This document shows, piece after piece, positions 45,640-56,088 of a stretch of DNA of 64,000 bases. The position numbers and the translations under genes were made by a program. This stretch comes from Polyangium mundeleinium. GTDB lineage: Bacteria > Myxococcota_A > Polyangia > Polyangiales > Polyangiaceae. The DNA lies in the NCBI RefSeq assembly GCF_028369105.1, contig NZ_JAQNDO010000001.1, positions 4,246,501-4,310,500 on the forward strand. Direction: 5' to 3'. Numbering within the stretch: the first letter of the stretch is position 1; every line of letters begins with the position of its first letter. The notes under the pieces were generated by a model. The model was given only the letters and a program-made list of their open reading frames with translations, ran no database searches and was not told the origin of the DNA.

Positions 45640-47802
45640 ATGCCCGCACGCTTCTGGCCCGGTCGCGAGTACCCCTTGGGATCCTTCTACGACGGATTCG
45701 GCGTGAACTTCGCCCTCTTCTCGGAGAATGCCGAGCGGGTAGAGCTTTGCCTCTTCGAGAACCCCGACGACCGGTCCGAGCGAGACAGGATTGTCCTTTC
45801 AGAACGGACCGCGCACGTCTTCCACGGCTATGTCCCTGCGCTCCGCCCGGGTCAACTGTATGGATATCGCGTCCATGGCCCTTACGACCCGACGCGGGGC
45901 CTCCGGTGCAACCCGCACAAGCTCTTATGCGACCCGTATGCCCAGGCCGTCGCCAATGAGGTCGACTGGCGGGCGCCGATGTTCCCCTACAAACTCGGCC
46001 ACCCCGATCAGGACCTCGCCATGTGCGAGGAGGACAATGCGTGGGGCGCGCCGAAGGCCGTCGTCGTCGACAACGTCTTCGACTGGGAGAACGACAAACA
46101 GCCGCGGACGCCTTGGCGCGACACGGTGATTTACGAGCTCCACGTCAAAGGTTTCACGGTTCGGCACCCCGACATCCCGGATTCGCTCCGGGGCACGTAC
46201 GCGGCGCTCGCCTCCGAGCCGGCGATCACCTACCTGAAGAAGCTCGGCGTCACCGCGGTCGAGCTTCTTCCCGTGCACGAAATGGTCGACGACCCGATGC
46301 TCGTCCACCGGGGGCTCAAGAATTATTGGGGTTACAATACCCTCTCCTACTTCGCGCCGGCGGGCCGGTATGCCTCGATGGGCCGGAGGGGCGAGCAGGT
46401 CGCCGAGTTCAAGCGGATGGTGAAGACGCTCCACGCGGCCGGGATCGAGGTCATCCTCGACGTCGTCTACAACCACACCGCCGAGGGCAACCACCTCGGG
46501 CCGATGCTCTGCTACGAGGGCATCGACAACCCCACGTATTATCGCCTCGTCCCCGGGGACCCGCGGTATTACATGGATTACACGGGCACGGGGAACTCGC
46601 TCAACATGCGGCACCCGCAGACGCTCAAGCTCGTCATGGACAGCTTGCGGTACTGGGTGACGGAGATGCACGTCGACGGCTTCCGCTTCGATCTCGCCTC
46701 GACGCTCGCGCGCGAACTCCACGACGTCGACCGGCTGAGCGCGTTCTTCGACATCATCCACCAGGATCCGATCCTCTCGCGTGTAAAGCTCATTGCCGAG
46801 CCCTGGGACGTCGGCGAGGGGGGCTACCAGGTGGGCAATTTCCCCGTCCTGTGGACCGAGTGGAATGGTCGTTATCGGGACGTCGTGCGCCGTTACTGGA
46901 AGGGCGACGCCATGGTCACCGCCGAGCTCGGGTATCGGCTCACGGGGTCGAGTGACCTTTACGAGGGCGGCGGGCGGAGGCCCACCGCGAGCATCAATTT
47001 CATCACGGCCCACGACGGCTTCACGCTGCGCGACCTCGTCACGTACGACCACAAGCACAACGATGCAAACGGCGAGGAGAACCGCGACGGCGCGGACAAC
47101 AACGACAGCTGGAACCACGGCGTCGAGGGCGAGAGCGAAGATCCGGCCCTCGTGGCCTTGCGCGATCGGCAGATGCGGAATTTCTTCACGACCCTGATGA
47201 TTTCGCAGGGCGTGCCGATGATCTGCGGCGGCGACGAGCTCGCCCGGACCCAGCGCGGGAACAACAATGCCTACTGCCAGGACAACGAGATCTCCTGGCA
47301 CGACTGGGAGGTCTCTGCCCGGCAGCGGTCGATGCTGGATTTCGTCCGGCGCCTCTCGGCGTTCCGGCACGAGCAGCCCGTGCTGCGCCGAAAGAGGTTT
47401 TTCTCGGGCGGCTACATCCGCGGCAGCGAGATGAAGGACATCGTCTGGTTCCGCCCGGACGGCCGGGAGATGCGCGCCGAGGACTGGCAAAACCCGCACG
47501 GGCGGGCCCTCCAGATGTTCCTCAACGGCGACGCCATTCCCTCGACCGACATGCACGGCGAGCCCATCGTAGGGGACACGCTCCTCATCCTCTGCAATGC
47601 GCACCACGAGCCCATGCCCTTCGTCCTTCCGGCCATCGAGTGGGGCGAGCGCTGGGAGGTCGTCATCGATACCCGCACCGCGGCGGCGCCCGAGATCGGC
47701 CTGCCGACCGGGGCGGGTGAGCAATACGTCCTCGAGTCGCGCTCGATGGCGGTGCTCCGCCTTTGCCGCAAGCAAGAGCCCGGCGCGAAGAGCGTGATCT
47801 GA
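45640..47802 (+). CDS. glgX: Glycogen debranching enzyme GlgX
   Basis: A 720-residue GH13 isoamylase-type enzyme that cleaves alpha-1,6 branches of glycogen. An N-terminal CBM48 domain (YPLGSFYDGFGVNFALFSEN) precedes the TIM barrel. The catalytic residues are visible: nucleophile Asp in VDGFRFDLAS, acid/base Glu in LIAEPWDVG, and Asp in ITAHDGFTL. The RNNAYCQDNEISWHDW-like segment (GNNNAYCQDNEISWHDW) is typical of GlgX. Length is normal for the family. The ATG at 45640 directly precedes the conserved PARFWPGREYPLG start. The next gene, treY, begins 3 bases after the stop, so the product linear maltodextrin can feed straight into trehalose synthesis. Confidence 0.95.
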   Translation: MPARFWPGREYPLGSFYDGFGVNFALFSENAERVELCLFENPDDRSERDRIVLSERTAHVFHGYVPALRPGQLYGYRVHGPYDPTRGLRCNPHKLLCDPYAQAVANEVDWRAPMFPYKLGHPDQDLAMCEEDNAWGAPKAVVVDNVFDWENDKQPRTPWRDTVIYELHVKGFTVRHPDIPDSLRGTYAALASEPAITYLKKLGVTAVELLPVHEMVDDPMLVHRGLKNYWGYNTLSYFAPAGRYASMGRRGEQVAEFKRMVKTLHAAGIEVILDVVYNHTAEGNHLGPMLCYEGIDNPTYYRLVPGDPRYYMDYTGTGNSLNMRHPQTLKLVMDSLRYWVTEMHVDGFRFDLASTLARELHDVDRLSAFFDIIHQDPILSRVKLIAEPWDVGEGGYQVGNFPVLWTEWNGRYRDVVRRYWKGDAMVTAELGYRLTGSSDLYEGGGRRPTASINFITAHDGFTLRDLVTYDHKHNDANGEENRDGADNNDSWNHGVEGESEDPALVALRDRQMRNFFTTLMISQGVPMICGGDELARTQRGNNNAYCQDNEISWHDWEVSARQRSMLDFVRRLSAFRHEQPVLRRKRFFSGGYIRGSEMKDIVWFRPDGREMRAEDWQNPHGRALQMFLNGDAIPSTDMHGEPIVGDTLLILCNAHHEPMPFVLPAIEWGERWEVVIDTRTAAAPEIGLPTGAGEQYVLESRSMAVLRLCRKQEPGAKSVI

Positions 47803-47805
47803 GGG

Positions 47806-50800
47806 ATGACCATGATGCAGATGGATGCGACCGACAAGGCGCCCCCAGAGGGCCCGAAGGCCGCCGGAGCGGACCCGGCCGAGGGGCTTTACGAGACGAT
47901 CCTCGCGGGCGCGCGCGTGCCCGGTGCGACCTATCGGGTCCAGTTGAACCAAGCATTCACGTTCCAGGACGCCGCGGCCATCGTGGAGTACCTCGACCTG
48001 CTCGGGGTGACGGATCTTTATGCGTCACCCTTCTTCAAGGCGCGGCCGGGCAGCATGCACGGCTACGACCTCGTCGATCACAACAGCCTGAATCCCGAGA
48101 TCGGCACGAGCGCCGATTTCGACGCCCTCCACGCGCGGCTCGTGGAACGCGGGATGGGGTTGCTGCTCGATTTCGTGCCGAACCACATGGGGGTCCACAC
48201 GGCGGAGAACGCCTGGTGGATGGACGTGCTCGAAAATGGGCCGAGCTCGCTTTATGCGCCGTTCTTCGACATCGACTGGCACCCGCTGAAGAGCGAGCTC
48301 GAACGGCGGGTGCTCCTGCCGGTGCTCGGCGAGCATTACGGCAAGGTGCTGGAGAACGGCGACCTCCAGCTCTCATTTGAGCACGGCGCGTTCTTCGTGC
48401 GTTGTTATGGCAATCCCCTGCCGCTCTCCCCGCGGACGTTCCCGCTCATCCTGGAGCCCATCGTGCCATCGCTCACCCGCGCGCTCGGCGAGGAAGATGA
48501 TGCGGTGCTCGAGCTCATGAGCATCCTCACGGGCCTTGGGCACCTGCCGCCGCAGGGCGAGACGCATCGGTCGAAGGTGATCGAGCGCCGGCGCGAGAAG
48601 GAGATCCTCAAGCGGCGGCTCGCAGCCCTCGTCGCCGAGTCGCCCGCGGTCGCGCAGGCCATCGAGGAGCGGATCCGCGTGATGAACGGGCAAAAGGGTG
48701 AGCCGCGGAGCTTCGACGCGCTCGACACGCTCCTCGAAAACCAGGCCTACCGGCTGAGCTACTGGCGCGTGGCCGCGGAGGAGATCAATTACCGTCGTTT
48801 CTTCGACATCAACGATCTCGGGGCGATCCGCATGGAAAACCCCGCGGTGTTCGAGGCGGCGCACCGGCTCCTGCTCCAGCTCATGGACGAGGGGAAGGTC
48901 ACGGGGCTCCGGATCGATCACCCGGACGGCCTATGGGCACCCTCCACGTATTTCTGCCGGCTCCAGCGTACGTTTTTTCTTCACCGCGCGCGCCGCGCGC
49001 TCGCGGGGGCCGAGGACGGCAAGGGCGCGGCGGCGGCGTTGCAATCGCTCCTCCTGGGCCGCTTCGATCGCGACGCGGAGAAACGCCCGGAGGATCCGCC
49101 GCGGCCCCTTTACATCGCCGTGGAGAAGATCCTCTCGCGCAGCGAGGAGCTGCCGCGTGATTGGGCGGTCCAGGGGACGAGCGGCTACGATTTCGCCGCG
49201 CTCGCCTCCGCGCTCTTCGTGGATCGGAGCGCCGAGCGGACGATCACCTCCATCTACGAGGGATTTACGGGGTTGCACCTCGACTTCGGGACGCTCGCGT
49301 ACCAGAAAAAGAAGGTCATCCTGGAGAGCTCGCTCGCGAGCGAGCTCAACGTCCTCGCGAGCGCGCTCAACCGCATCTCCGAGCGGGATCGGCATACCCG
49401 CGATTTCACGCTCGGCACGCTCACGGACGCGCTGCGCGAGGTCATCGCGTGTTTCCCGGTGTACCGGACGTACCTCCACGAGGGCACGACGAGCGTGGCG
49501 CCGCGCGACGCCGCGGCCATTCGCGCGGCCTTGCGGGCGGCGCGGCGGCGCAATCCCACGACGGACGCCTCGGTGTACACGTTCCTCGGCGGAATCCTCC
49601 TCCTCGAACGCCCGCCGCACCTCGCCGAGCAGGAGCTCGCGAGCCGCCGCGACTTCGTGATGCGATTCCAGCAGCTCACGGGCCCCGTGACCGCGAAGGG
49701 GCTGGAGGACACGGCGTTTTACGTGTACAACCGCCTGGTCTCGCTCAACGAGGTCGGCGGCGAGCCGGAGCGGTTCGGGATTGGCGTGGACGAGATGCAC
49801 CGCGGGAACGAGGCCCGGCAGCGGCTCTGGCCCTCGTCGATGCTCACCACCACGACACACGACACGAAGCGGAGCGAGGACGTCCGCGCCCGGATCCACG
49901 TGCTCTCCGAGCTGCCTTCGGACTGGGCCGGCACCTTGTATCGCCTGGCCGAGGCGACCGCGCCGTTCCGCGAGGAACTCGAAGGGATCTCCGCGCCCGA
50001 TCGCAACGAAGAGTACCTGTATTACCAGACCTTGCTCGGGACCTGGCCGTTCGGCGCCGAATCGGCCTCGCCCGTGTACGTCGAGCGGCTCGTCGACTAC
50101 ATGCGCAAGGCCACGAAGGAGGCGAAGGTCAATACCTCGTGGATCAACGCGGATCCCACGTACGACGCGGCCGTCGAGCATTTCGTCCGCACGACGCTGG
50201 CGGACGGGCCCGAGACGCGCGCGTTCCGCGAGGCGCTGCTCCCGCTCGCGCGCACCGTGGCCTACCACGGCATGTGGGGCTCGCTCGCGCAGCTCCTCCT
50301 CAAGCTCACGTCGCCCGGCGTGCCGGACATTTATCAGGGCAATGAACTTTGGGACTTCAGCCTGGTCGACCCGGACAACCGAAGCCCGTCGATTTCGGAG
50401 TGCGCCGGCAGATCCTCGCGGACATCGAGGCGCAGCGGCGCGCGCCCGCATCCAGGGCGGCGCTCGCGCGGGCGCTCGTCGCGCATGCGAGTGACGGCCG
50501 CATCAAGCTCTACGTCACGCGGGTCGCCCTCGAAGCGCGGCGAACGACGCGCGCGCTCTTCGGGCCGGAGGGCGCTTACGTGCCGCTCGGGGCCTCGGGG
50601 CCCGCCAAGGATCACGTGGTGGCGTTCGCGCGGCGGACCCGGGACCAGGAGATCCTCGTCGTGACCCCGCGCCTGACCGCGCGCCTCGCGAATGGGCGGA
50701 GCGAGCCGCCGATCGGCGCCGCATGGGGTGACACCACGCTCCGAATTGATCCTCCCGCCGGCGGGGCCACGAAATGCGTGTACGAAAACCTGTTCACCGG

Positions 50801-50921
50801 CGAGACGATGGAAACGACGCCCACGGACGCTGGGCTCGGATTGCCCCTCTCGCAGGTGCTCGGCAGCTTCCCGGTGGCGTTGCTCGCGCGGCAGCCGCCG
50901 GGAGGCGAGGGGGTGGCATGA
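47806..50921 (+). CDS. treY: Maltooligosyl trehalose synthase TreY, frameshifted near 3' end
   Basis: A GH13 enzyme that isomerises the reducing-end glucose of maltodextrins to a trehalosyl unit. Catalytic segments are intact: DFVPNHMG, nucleophile Asp in GLRIDHPDGLW, AVEKIL, and THDTKRSEDVRAR. The normal frame runs through DIYQGNELWDFSLVDPDNR. At about 50380-50382 one base is missing, and the frame continues as Arg-rich nonsense to a stop at 50664. The expected C-terminus (KPVDFGVRRQILADI, ending at 50921) lies in the next frame, so the full gene spans 3,116 bases, not a multiple of three. This may be a sequencing error, a real mutation or slippage. The ATGA overlap with treZ uses the restored-frame stop. 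Confidence 0.9.
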
Positions 50922-52777
50922 AGAACCCGACGAATCACCCTCCGCTCGGCGCGTCGTTCGAGGGGAACGACGTCGTTTTCCGCATTTGGGCGCCCGAGCA
51001 TGCGCACGCCGAGGTCGTCCTGTTCGACGCGGATGCCGTGACCGAGCGGGTACGCCTTCCCATGGCGGCCGAGCCCGGCGGGGTTTTTCGGGCGCGCGTG
51101 GCCGCCTCCGGGCCCGAGGCGTCCGTGCTCTACAAATTCGGCGTGGGCGGCGCGGGGCCATTTCCCGACCCGTATTCGCGCTCGCAGCCCTTCGGGGTGC
51201 ACGGGCCCTCGGAGGCCAGGCGTTTCTCGTTCTCGTGGACGGACCAAGCGTTTGGCGGGGTGCGCCCCGAGGACCTCGTCCTTCAGGAGATCCACGTGGG
51301 CACGGCGACGGCCGAAGGCACGTTCGAGGCGCTGATCCCGCACCTCGCCGAGCTTCGTGCCCTCGGGATCACGGCCCTCGAGCTGATGCCCCTCGCGAGC
51401 TTCCCGGGGCGCTGGAACTGGGGCTACGACGGGGTGTGTCTTTACGCGCCGCAGGTCTCCTACGGAGGGCCGCTCGGGCTCATGCGCCTCGTCGACGCGG
51501 CGCACGCGCACGGGCTCGCCGTGATCATCGACGCCGTTTACAACCACCTCGGGCCCGACGGCAATTACCTCCGCGCCTACACGCGGCGTTATTTCACGGA
51601 TCGGCACGAGACGCCGTGGGGCGAGGGGCTCAACGTCGACGGCGAGGACGCGCGGCCCGTCCGCGAGTTTCTCGCGCGCAACGCCGAGATGTGGATCCGC
51701 GACTATCACGCCGACGGGCTCCGGCTGGACGCGACCCACGAGATTCGCGACGACAGCGACCCGCACATCCTGCGCGAGATCGCCGAGCGTGCCCGCCACG
51801 CGGGCGGGGGAAAACGAATCGTGGTCATCGCCGAGGACGAGCGCAACGACGAGCGCCTCGTCCGGTCCGTGGACGAAGGCGGGCTCGGGCTCGATGCCGT
51901 ATGGGCCGACGATTTCCACCACCAGATGCGCCGCGCGTTCGCCGGGGACAAGGACGGTTATTTTCAAGATTTTTCGGGGAGCGTTGCGGACCTCGCCCGG
52001 ACCCTGAACGAGGGCTGGTCCTACAGCGGACAAACGTCGCCGCGGACGGGCAAACCCCGGGGGACGTCCGCGCGATCGATCGCGCCGACACGGCTCGTCC
52101 ATTGCATCCAGAATCACGATCAGATCGGCAACCGCGCGTTCGGCGACCGCCTGGCGGAGAGCGTGAGCCCCGCGGCCTTCCGGGCGATGAGCGCGCTTCT
52201 CTTGCTCTCGCCGTACGTGCCCCTGCTCTTCATGGGGCAGGAGTGGAACGCGAAGACGCGGTTTCAATACTTCACGGATCACAAGGAGGAGCTCGGCCGC
52301 CTCGTCACGGAGGGACGTCGGAAGGAGTTTTCCGCCTTCGCGTCGTTCCAGGGCGTCGAGATCCCCGATCCACAGGCGGCGTCGACGTTCCTCGCCTCGA
52401 AGCTCTCGTACGACGAGCGGGACGCACCTGCGCACGCCGGCGTGCGTGAGCTTTACCGCGAGCTCCTGCACTTGCGCGCCAAGCACCCGGCCTTGCGCGC
52501 GCGGGAGCGGGGCACGTTCGAGGCCCGCGCCGTGGGCGAGGACGCGCTCGTGCTCCGGCGGTGGCGTGGCGGGGAGGAGGTCTCGGTCTGGATGAACGTG
52601 CGCGGGAAGCTGCGGGAGAAGCTCGCGAAAGGGGGGGCCTACCAGCTCGTCCTCGCGACCGAGGAGAACCGCTTCGGCGGCGCGGGGGGCGAGGCCGTGC
52701 GGCAAGGCCTCGCCGAGGGCGAGCTCCGGCTCGACGGGCCGGCCGCGGTGGTGCTAGCGTCGCGCGCGTCCGCGTGA
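50918..52777 (+). CDS. treZ: Maltooligosyl trehalose trehalohydrolase TreZ
   Basis: A 619-residue GH13 enzyme that releases trehalose from maltooligosyl trehalose made by TreY. The N-terminal beta domain (SFEGNDVVFRIWAPEHAHA) is followed by the barrel with DAVYNHLGPDGNY, nucleophile Asp in DGLRLDATH, acid/base Glu in VIAEDERND, and the Asp of CIQNHDQIGNR. All catalytic positions are present. The start ATG overlaps the restored-frame treY stop (ATGA at 50918-50921), which argues that the treY 3' end was recently functional. The last base pairs overlap the next gene's GTG start. The product is cytoplasmic. Confidence 0.95.
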   Translation: MKNPTNHPPLGASFEGNDVVFRIWAPEHAHAEVVLFDADAVTERVRLPMAAEPGGVFRARVAASGPEASVLYKFGVGGAGPFPDPYSRSQPFGVHGPSEARRFSFSWTDQAFGGVRPEDLVLQEIHVGTATAEGTFEALIPHLAELRALGITALELMPLASFPGRWNWGYDGVCLYAPQVSYGGPLGLMRLVDAAHAHGLAVIIDAVYNHLGPDGNYLRAYTRRYFTDRHETPWGEGLNVDGEDARPVREFLARNAEMWIRDYHADGLRLDATHEIRDDSDPHILREIAERARHAGGGKRIVVIAEDERNDERLVRSVDEGGLGLDAVWADDFHHQMRRAFAGDKDGYFQDFSGSVADLARTLNEGWSYSGQTSPRTGKPRGTSARSIAPTRLVHCIQNHDQIGNRAFGDRLAESVSPAAFRAMSALLLLSPYVPLLFMGQEWNAKTRFQYFTDHKEELGRLVTEGRRKEFSAFASFQGVEIPDPQAASTFLASKLSYDERDAPAHAGVRELYRELLHLRAKHPALRARERGTFEARAVGEDALVLRRWRGGEEVSVWMNVRGKLREKLAKGGAYQLVLATEENRFGGAGGEAVRQGLAEGELRLDGPAAVVLASRASA

Positions 52778-53241
52778 ACGTCCGCCTGGTCCTCGATAGC
52801 TCGGTGCTCGTCGCCGCAATGAAAGAAGCCGACCCCGGCCATGCGGACGCGGTCGATTTCCTCGAGCGCCTGCGCGCCGCCCACGCGGCCGGCCGGGCCG
52901 AGGTCTTCGCGCCCCCGGAGCTCTGGTTCGAGGTGCGCGCCGCAGCGCAGAAGCTCGGGCGTTTCGGGGGCCCTTCCGCGTGGCCGGGCATGGCCGAGCT
53001 CTTCGCCGCGCTTGCCGTCGAGCTCGTGCCGATCACGAGCGTCGAGGAGATCGACGTGTTGTTCGAGCGCCTTCAGCGTCATCTGCGGGATCGCGCGCCG
53101 TTCTCGAATGCGACGGATCTCGTGTACCTGTGGGTCGCGTTTCAGCGGAGCGCGGCGCTCGTGACGTTCGACGCCGGCCTGATCAAGTATCACGGAATGG
53201 TCTGCGACGTCCTGCGGCCGTTCCACGTTCGCCTGGATTGA
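52774..53241 (+). CDS. PIN-domain protein
   Basis: A 155-residue protein with the PIN nuclease pattern: LVLDSSVLVAAM with the first Asp, a Glu in ELWFEV, an Asp in ATDLVYLWVA and a final Asp in LVTFDAGL, enough for a metal-dependent RNase site. PIN proteins are often VapC toxins, but no antitoxin gene is beside it. Its GTG start overlaps the treZ stop (GTGA), so it is the fourth cistron of the trehalose operon and expression would follow it. It may be a regulatory RNase rather than a toxin; this is inference. Confidence 0.75.
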   Translation: MNVRLVLDSSVLVAAMKEADPGHADAVDFLERLRAAHAAGRAEVFAPPELWFEVRAAAQKLGRFGGPSAWPGMAELFAALAVELVPITSVEEIDVLFERLQRHLRDRAPFSNATDLVYLWVAFQRSAALVTFDAGLIKYHGMVCDVLRPFHVRLD

Positions 53242-53345
53242 CGGCCCGCGGCGGTCGAGCCGAGCCACGCAGCGCCGCTTGTATCGGGAAAGCCTCGGCA
53301 CCACGTCCGCTTTTGCCGCGAGAGGAACGCGCGGAGGAGGACGAC

Positions 53346-53756
53346 GTGAAGCATCCGAAAGCACCCCAGGCCATGACGCCGGACAAGCATCCCGAGGAAT
53401 ACCTCCACGACCTCAACCCGACCGCGCTCGCCGGGCAAAACATCGGAATGGATGCGTCGCATCCGGAGAAGGAGGAGGGACACAGCGCCTACGACATCAA
53501 GGAGGCCCACGAGGCCCTGCCGGATCTGACCGCGGACGAGCTGCGTGATCTCCGCGTGCTCCCGCCGGGCGCCCCGCTCTTCGAAAATGCGACGTACATG
53601 GATATCCGGCACCGCGAGCGTGGCGAGATCCTCGGCCGCGCGGGCATGTTCGCCGACGACGTGCACTGGTACGTGATGAAGAAGGAGGTCGATTACGAGC
53701 TCTGGAACAAGCTGCTCGGCATCCACCACGTCAAGCGGACCGGGACCGGCGGGTAA
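53346..53756 (+). CDS. Conserved-looking small soluble protein, unknown function
   Basis: A 136-residue hydrophilic protein with no signal or membrane segment. The first 60 residues are polar and probably flexible (DKHPEEYLHDLNPTALAGQ). The remainder reads LPDLTADELRDLRVLPPG, then a folded part ending MFADDVHWYVMKKEVDYELW. The GTG at 53346 is supported by GGAGGAGG about 6 bases upstream. It follows the PIN gene by 104 bases with no gene between. I do not recognise it. Confidence 0.6.
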   Translation: MKHPKAPQAMTPDKHPEEYLHDLNPTALAGQNIGMDASHPEKEEGHSAYDIKEAHEALPDLTADELRDLRVLPPGAPLFENATYMDIRHRERGEILGRAGMFADDVHWYVMKKEVDYELWNKLLGIHHVKRTGTGG

Positions 53757-53757
53757 T

Positions 53758-53791
53758 CCCGCCTGCGGCGGCCTGCGCGCGGGGGTTTTTC
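53758..53791 (+). terminator. Likely terminator between convergent genes
   Basis: CCCGC (53759-53763) can pair with GCGGG before GGTTTTTC at 53783-53791. This short GC hairpin with a T run lies between the small protein gene and the convergent lipoprotein gene, whose stop it overlaps. Confidence 0.5.
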
Positions 53792-54671
53792 AGGGCGCGA
53801 CGCCGCGCGCGGAGAGCGTGCCCTCGAACGGCGTTCCCGGGCAGCTCCCGAGCGCCGAGGGCACCGCGAGCGTGAATTCGATGTCGATTCGCGTGCCCTC
53901 GATCCTGCCCCGCACGAGCGACGCCGGCCCGCCGCAGAAAAACGCGACGCGCGCCTGGTCGAGCGGATACGCGAGATACGCCTCGTCGATCATGGTCTCG
54001 AACGAGCCTTCCCCGATGGGGGCATGCAGCTTCAGCTCGAGCAGGCCCCGCTTCCCCGCGACCTCGAACGCGACCTCGCACGCGCGACCCGCGCACGTGA
54101 GGCCGTCCGCGCCGCCGAGCGCAACGCCGCCGAGCGTCCCTCCGAACTCCGTCGTGAGCCCCGTCATCAGGTCACCCGTGACGAAGGCCGTGACCATGTC
54201 CGTCGTGGCCTCGCCGCCCGGGCAAGCGCCGAGCCGCGTGAGCGAGGGCAACGTGAAGGAATCCTTGTCCGGCGTGGATCCGCGCGTCACCGAGCTGGCT
54301 TCCCCGACACACAGGATCTCGCTCGGCGCGTCGGGGGACGATACCTCCACGATACCCACGACCGGCGTCACGGGCTGATCCTCCTCCACGTCGCCTGTGC
54401 CCCAGAATCGCGCGCTGAGCGCGCCGTCCGCGGGGTCGTCCGTCACCTGGTATTCGGCCGAAATGCGCCACCCGTCGCCCGATTGCATGCGCGCCATGCC
54501 GCCCGCGCAATACGCCTGCGCCGCCGAGGCGCCGCCGAGCGTGCCCTCGGTTTCGAGGATCGCCGCGCAGGTCGGCCCGGGATCGGGCGTTTCGCTCCGT
54601 GTATCATCGGCGCCACACGCCGACAGGATCGCCATGGAGGACAGGATACCGAGGACCGGATAAGCACGCAT
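53790..54671 (-). CDS. Lipoprotein of unknown function
   Basis: A 293-residue predicted lipoprotein (MRAYPVLGILSSMAILSACG, lipobox LSAC). The mature part is beta-rich with five or more Cys, recurrent GGTLGGVALGG-like turns and a final SALGSCPGTPFEGTLSARG. GGGAGGAG upstream of the ATG at 54671 decides the start; the open frame further up is not coding. It is probably on the outer surface or in the periplasm. I know no family for it. It is transcribed in the same direction as the BNR-repeat lipoprotein 178 bases upstream. Confidence 0.7.
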   Translation of the reverse strand: MRAYPVLGILSSMAILSACGADDTRSETPDPGPTCAAILETEGTLGGASAAQAYCAGGMARMQSGDGWRISAEYQVTDDPADGALSARFWGTGDVEEDQPVTPVVGIVEVSSPDAPSEILCVGEASSVTRGSTPDKDSFTLPSLTRLGACPGGEATTDMVTAFVTGDLMTGLTTEFGGTLGGVALGGADGLTCAGRACEVAFEVAGKRGLLELKLHAPIGEGSFETMIDEAYLAYPLDQARVAFFCGGPASLVRGRIEGTRIDIEFTLAVPSALGSCPGTPFEGTLSARGVAP

Positions 54672-54849
54672 GAGGTTCTCCTCCCGAGGAAGGGGGGTTG
54701 TTCTGTGCGGCTTCGTATTGGCAACCGGCGTGCCAGCGCGCGAAGGGCGCGTTTCAGGCGGGAAAACCGAGGGGAGGGGAGCAATCGGGGCGCGTGTTGC
54801 TCGAATTGAGCAGATGTCGCGCGCCTGGAATTTCACACCCGGTAGGACA

Positions 54850-56088
54850 TCACGGACAGACGGCGCTGCGCTCGCCGACGCCGTGGGTGATGAACTGGAT
54901 TGGGTGGCTGCCGGTGAACGAGCCTACCGGGAGCTCGTCCCAGGTAACGCCGTCCGTGCTCCGGAAAAACCGCTGATCGTCGTACCATTGCCCCCAGTTG
55001 CCATTGACGGCGACGTACGTGCCCCCGTCGCTCCGGGCCACGGCGCCGACGAGGGGCCCGGGGCTCGTCTGCGTGGTGCCGTCCGCGTTTTTCTTGCGCA
55101 CCTCGATCGGCGTCTTCGTCCACGTGTCGCCGTCCGGGCTCGTGTACCGCTGGGAGACGTAGTTCGCGTCGCGGCCCCACGTGACGAACGTGTCGCCGGT
55201 CCAGAGCAGGCGCGCGTCGACCTCGCCGCCGATGTTCGACGCGGTCCAGGTGTCGCCGCCGTCGAGGGAACGGCACGCGACGCCCGTGCTGCCGAGGACG
55301 ACGATCGTTCCCTTGCCATAGGCGAAGCCGCCGGCCCATTGAATGTCGCCCGCGCATTCGGCCGGGAGCGTGGTCGGGCGCGCCCAGGTCGCGCCCTTGT
55401 CCTTGCTCACGTTGAGGTCGTTGCCATTGCCGCTGTTGAACGCGAGCAGGAAGCGGCCGCCGTCGTGCGGCGCGAAGCCGGTCCGGCGCACGTTCCACAC
55501 CTCGGAATTCACGTCGCCGCCCGGGGCCCACGCCCCACCGAACGCGTCCGCGACCTGCGGCGGGCGCTCGCCTGCGAGGAAGAGGTCGCTGCCGTACACG
55601 ATGCCCGCGAACGTCTTGCCTTCGAGCACGGTCTCCCAGTCGACGCCGTTTTTGCTGCGGCGGATCGAGCCGGGCTCGCCCCACCCGAACGTCGCGACGA
55701 AGTAGCCATTGCCGTAGGTGATGCCGCGACCCGCCCCGGGGCGGTGATCACAATCGAATTCGCTGCTGGAGAAGCAGGGATACGTGTCGTCGTCCGAGCG
55801 GTTGCCGACCCAGGTCCTTCCGTCGTCGCAGGAGATGACCGTCCGGCCGACCATGCCCTGCGCGACGAAGATGGGCACGAGATCCGGGTCGACGACGCCG
55901 CCGCCCTGGCCTCCTTGCCCGCCGCCGCCCGGTCCGCCGCCGCCTTGTCCTCCCGCGCCGCCCTGGCCTGCGCTGCCGCCCTCGCCCGAGCCTCCCGCGG
56001 CCTCGCCACCACAAGCGACGAGCACGAGCGCCGCCGCGGCGAGCGCCGCTTTCCCGTATTTGCCCACGAACGCCGCCGAATCGAGCAT
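54850..56088 (-). CDS. BNR/sialidase-like propeller lipoprotein
   Basis: A 412-residue lipoprotein: signal with VACGG, a Gly-rich flexible linker (residues 27-60), then a six-bladed-propeller-like domain. Blades show the Asp-box pattern, for example SRDGG-like SLDGGDTWTASN, SKDKGATWARP, SPDGDTWTK and STDGVTWDELP. These BNR repeats occur in sialidases and photosystem assembly factors, but the sialidase Arg triad is not evident, so a binding role is more likely. GGAGG 9 bases before 56088 supports the start. It is divergent from the DUF1592 operon, and the 241 bases between contain no gene. Confidence 0.8.
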   Translation of the reverse strand: MLDSAAFVGKYGKAALAAAALVLVACGGEAAGGSGEGGSAGQGGAGGQGGGGPGGGGQGGQGGGVVDPDLVPIFVAQGMVGRTVISCDDGRTWVGNRSDDDTYPCFSSSEFDCDHRPGAGRGITYGNGYFVATFGWGEPGSIRRSKNGVDWETVLEGKTFAGIVYGSDLFLAGERPPQVADAFGGAWAPGGDVNSEVWNVRRTGFAPHDGGRFLLAFNSGNGNDLNVSKDKGATWARPTTLPAECAGDIQWAGGFAYGKGTIVVLGSTGVACRSLDGGDTWTASNIGGEVDARLLWTGDTFVTWGRDANYVSQRYTSPDGDTWTKTPIEVRKKNADGTTQTSPGPLVGAVARSDGGTYVAVNGNWGQWYDDQRFFRSTDGVTWDELPVGSFTGSHPIQFITHGVGERSAVCP

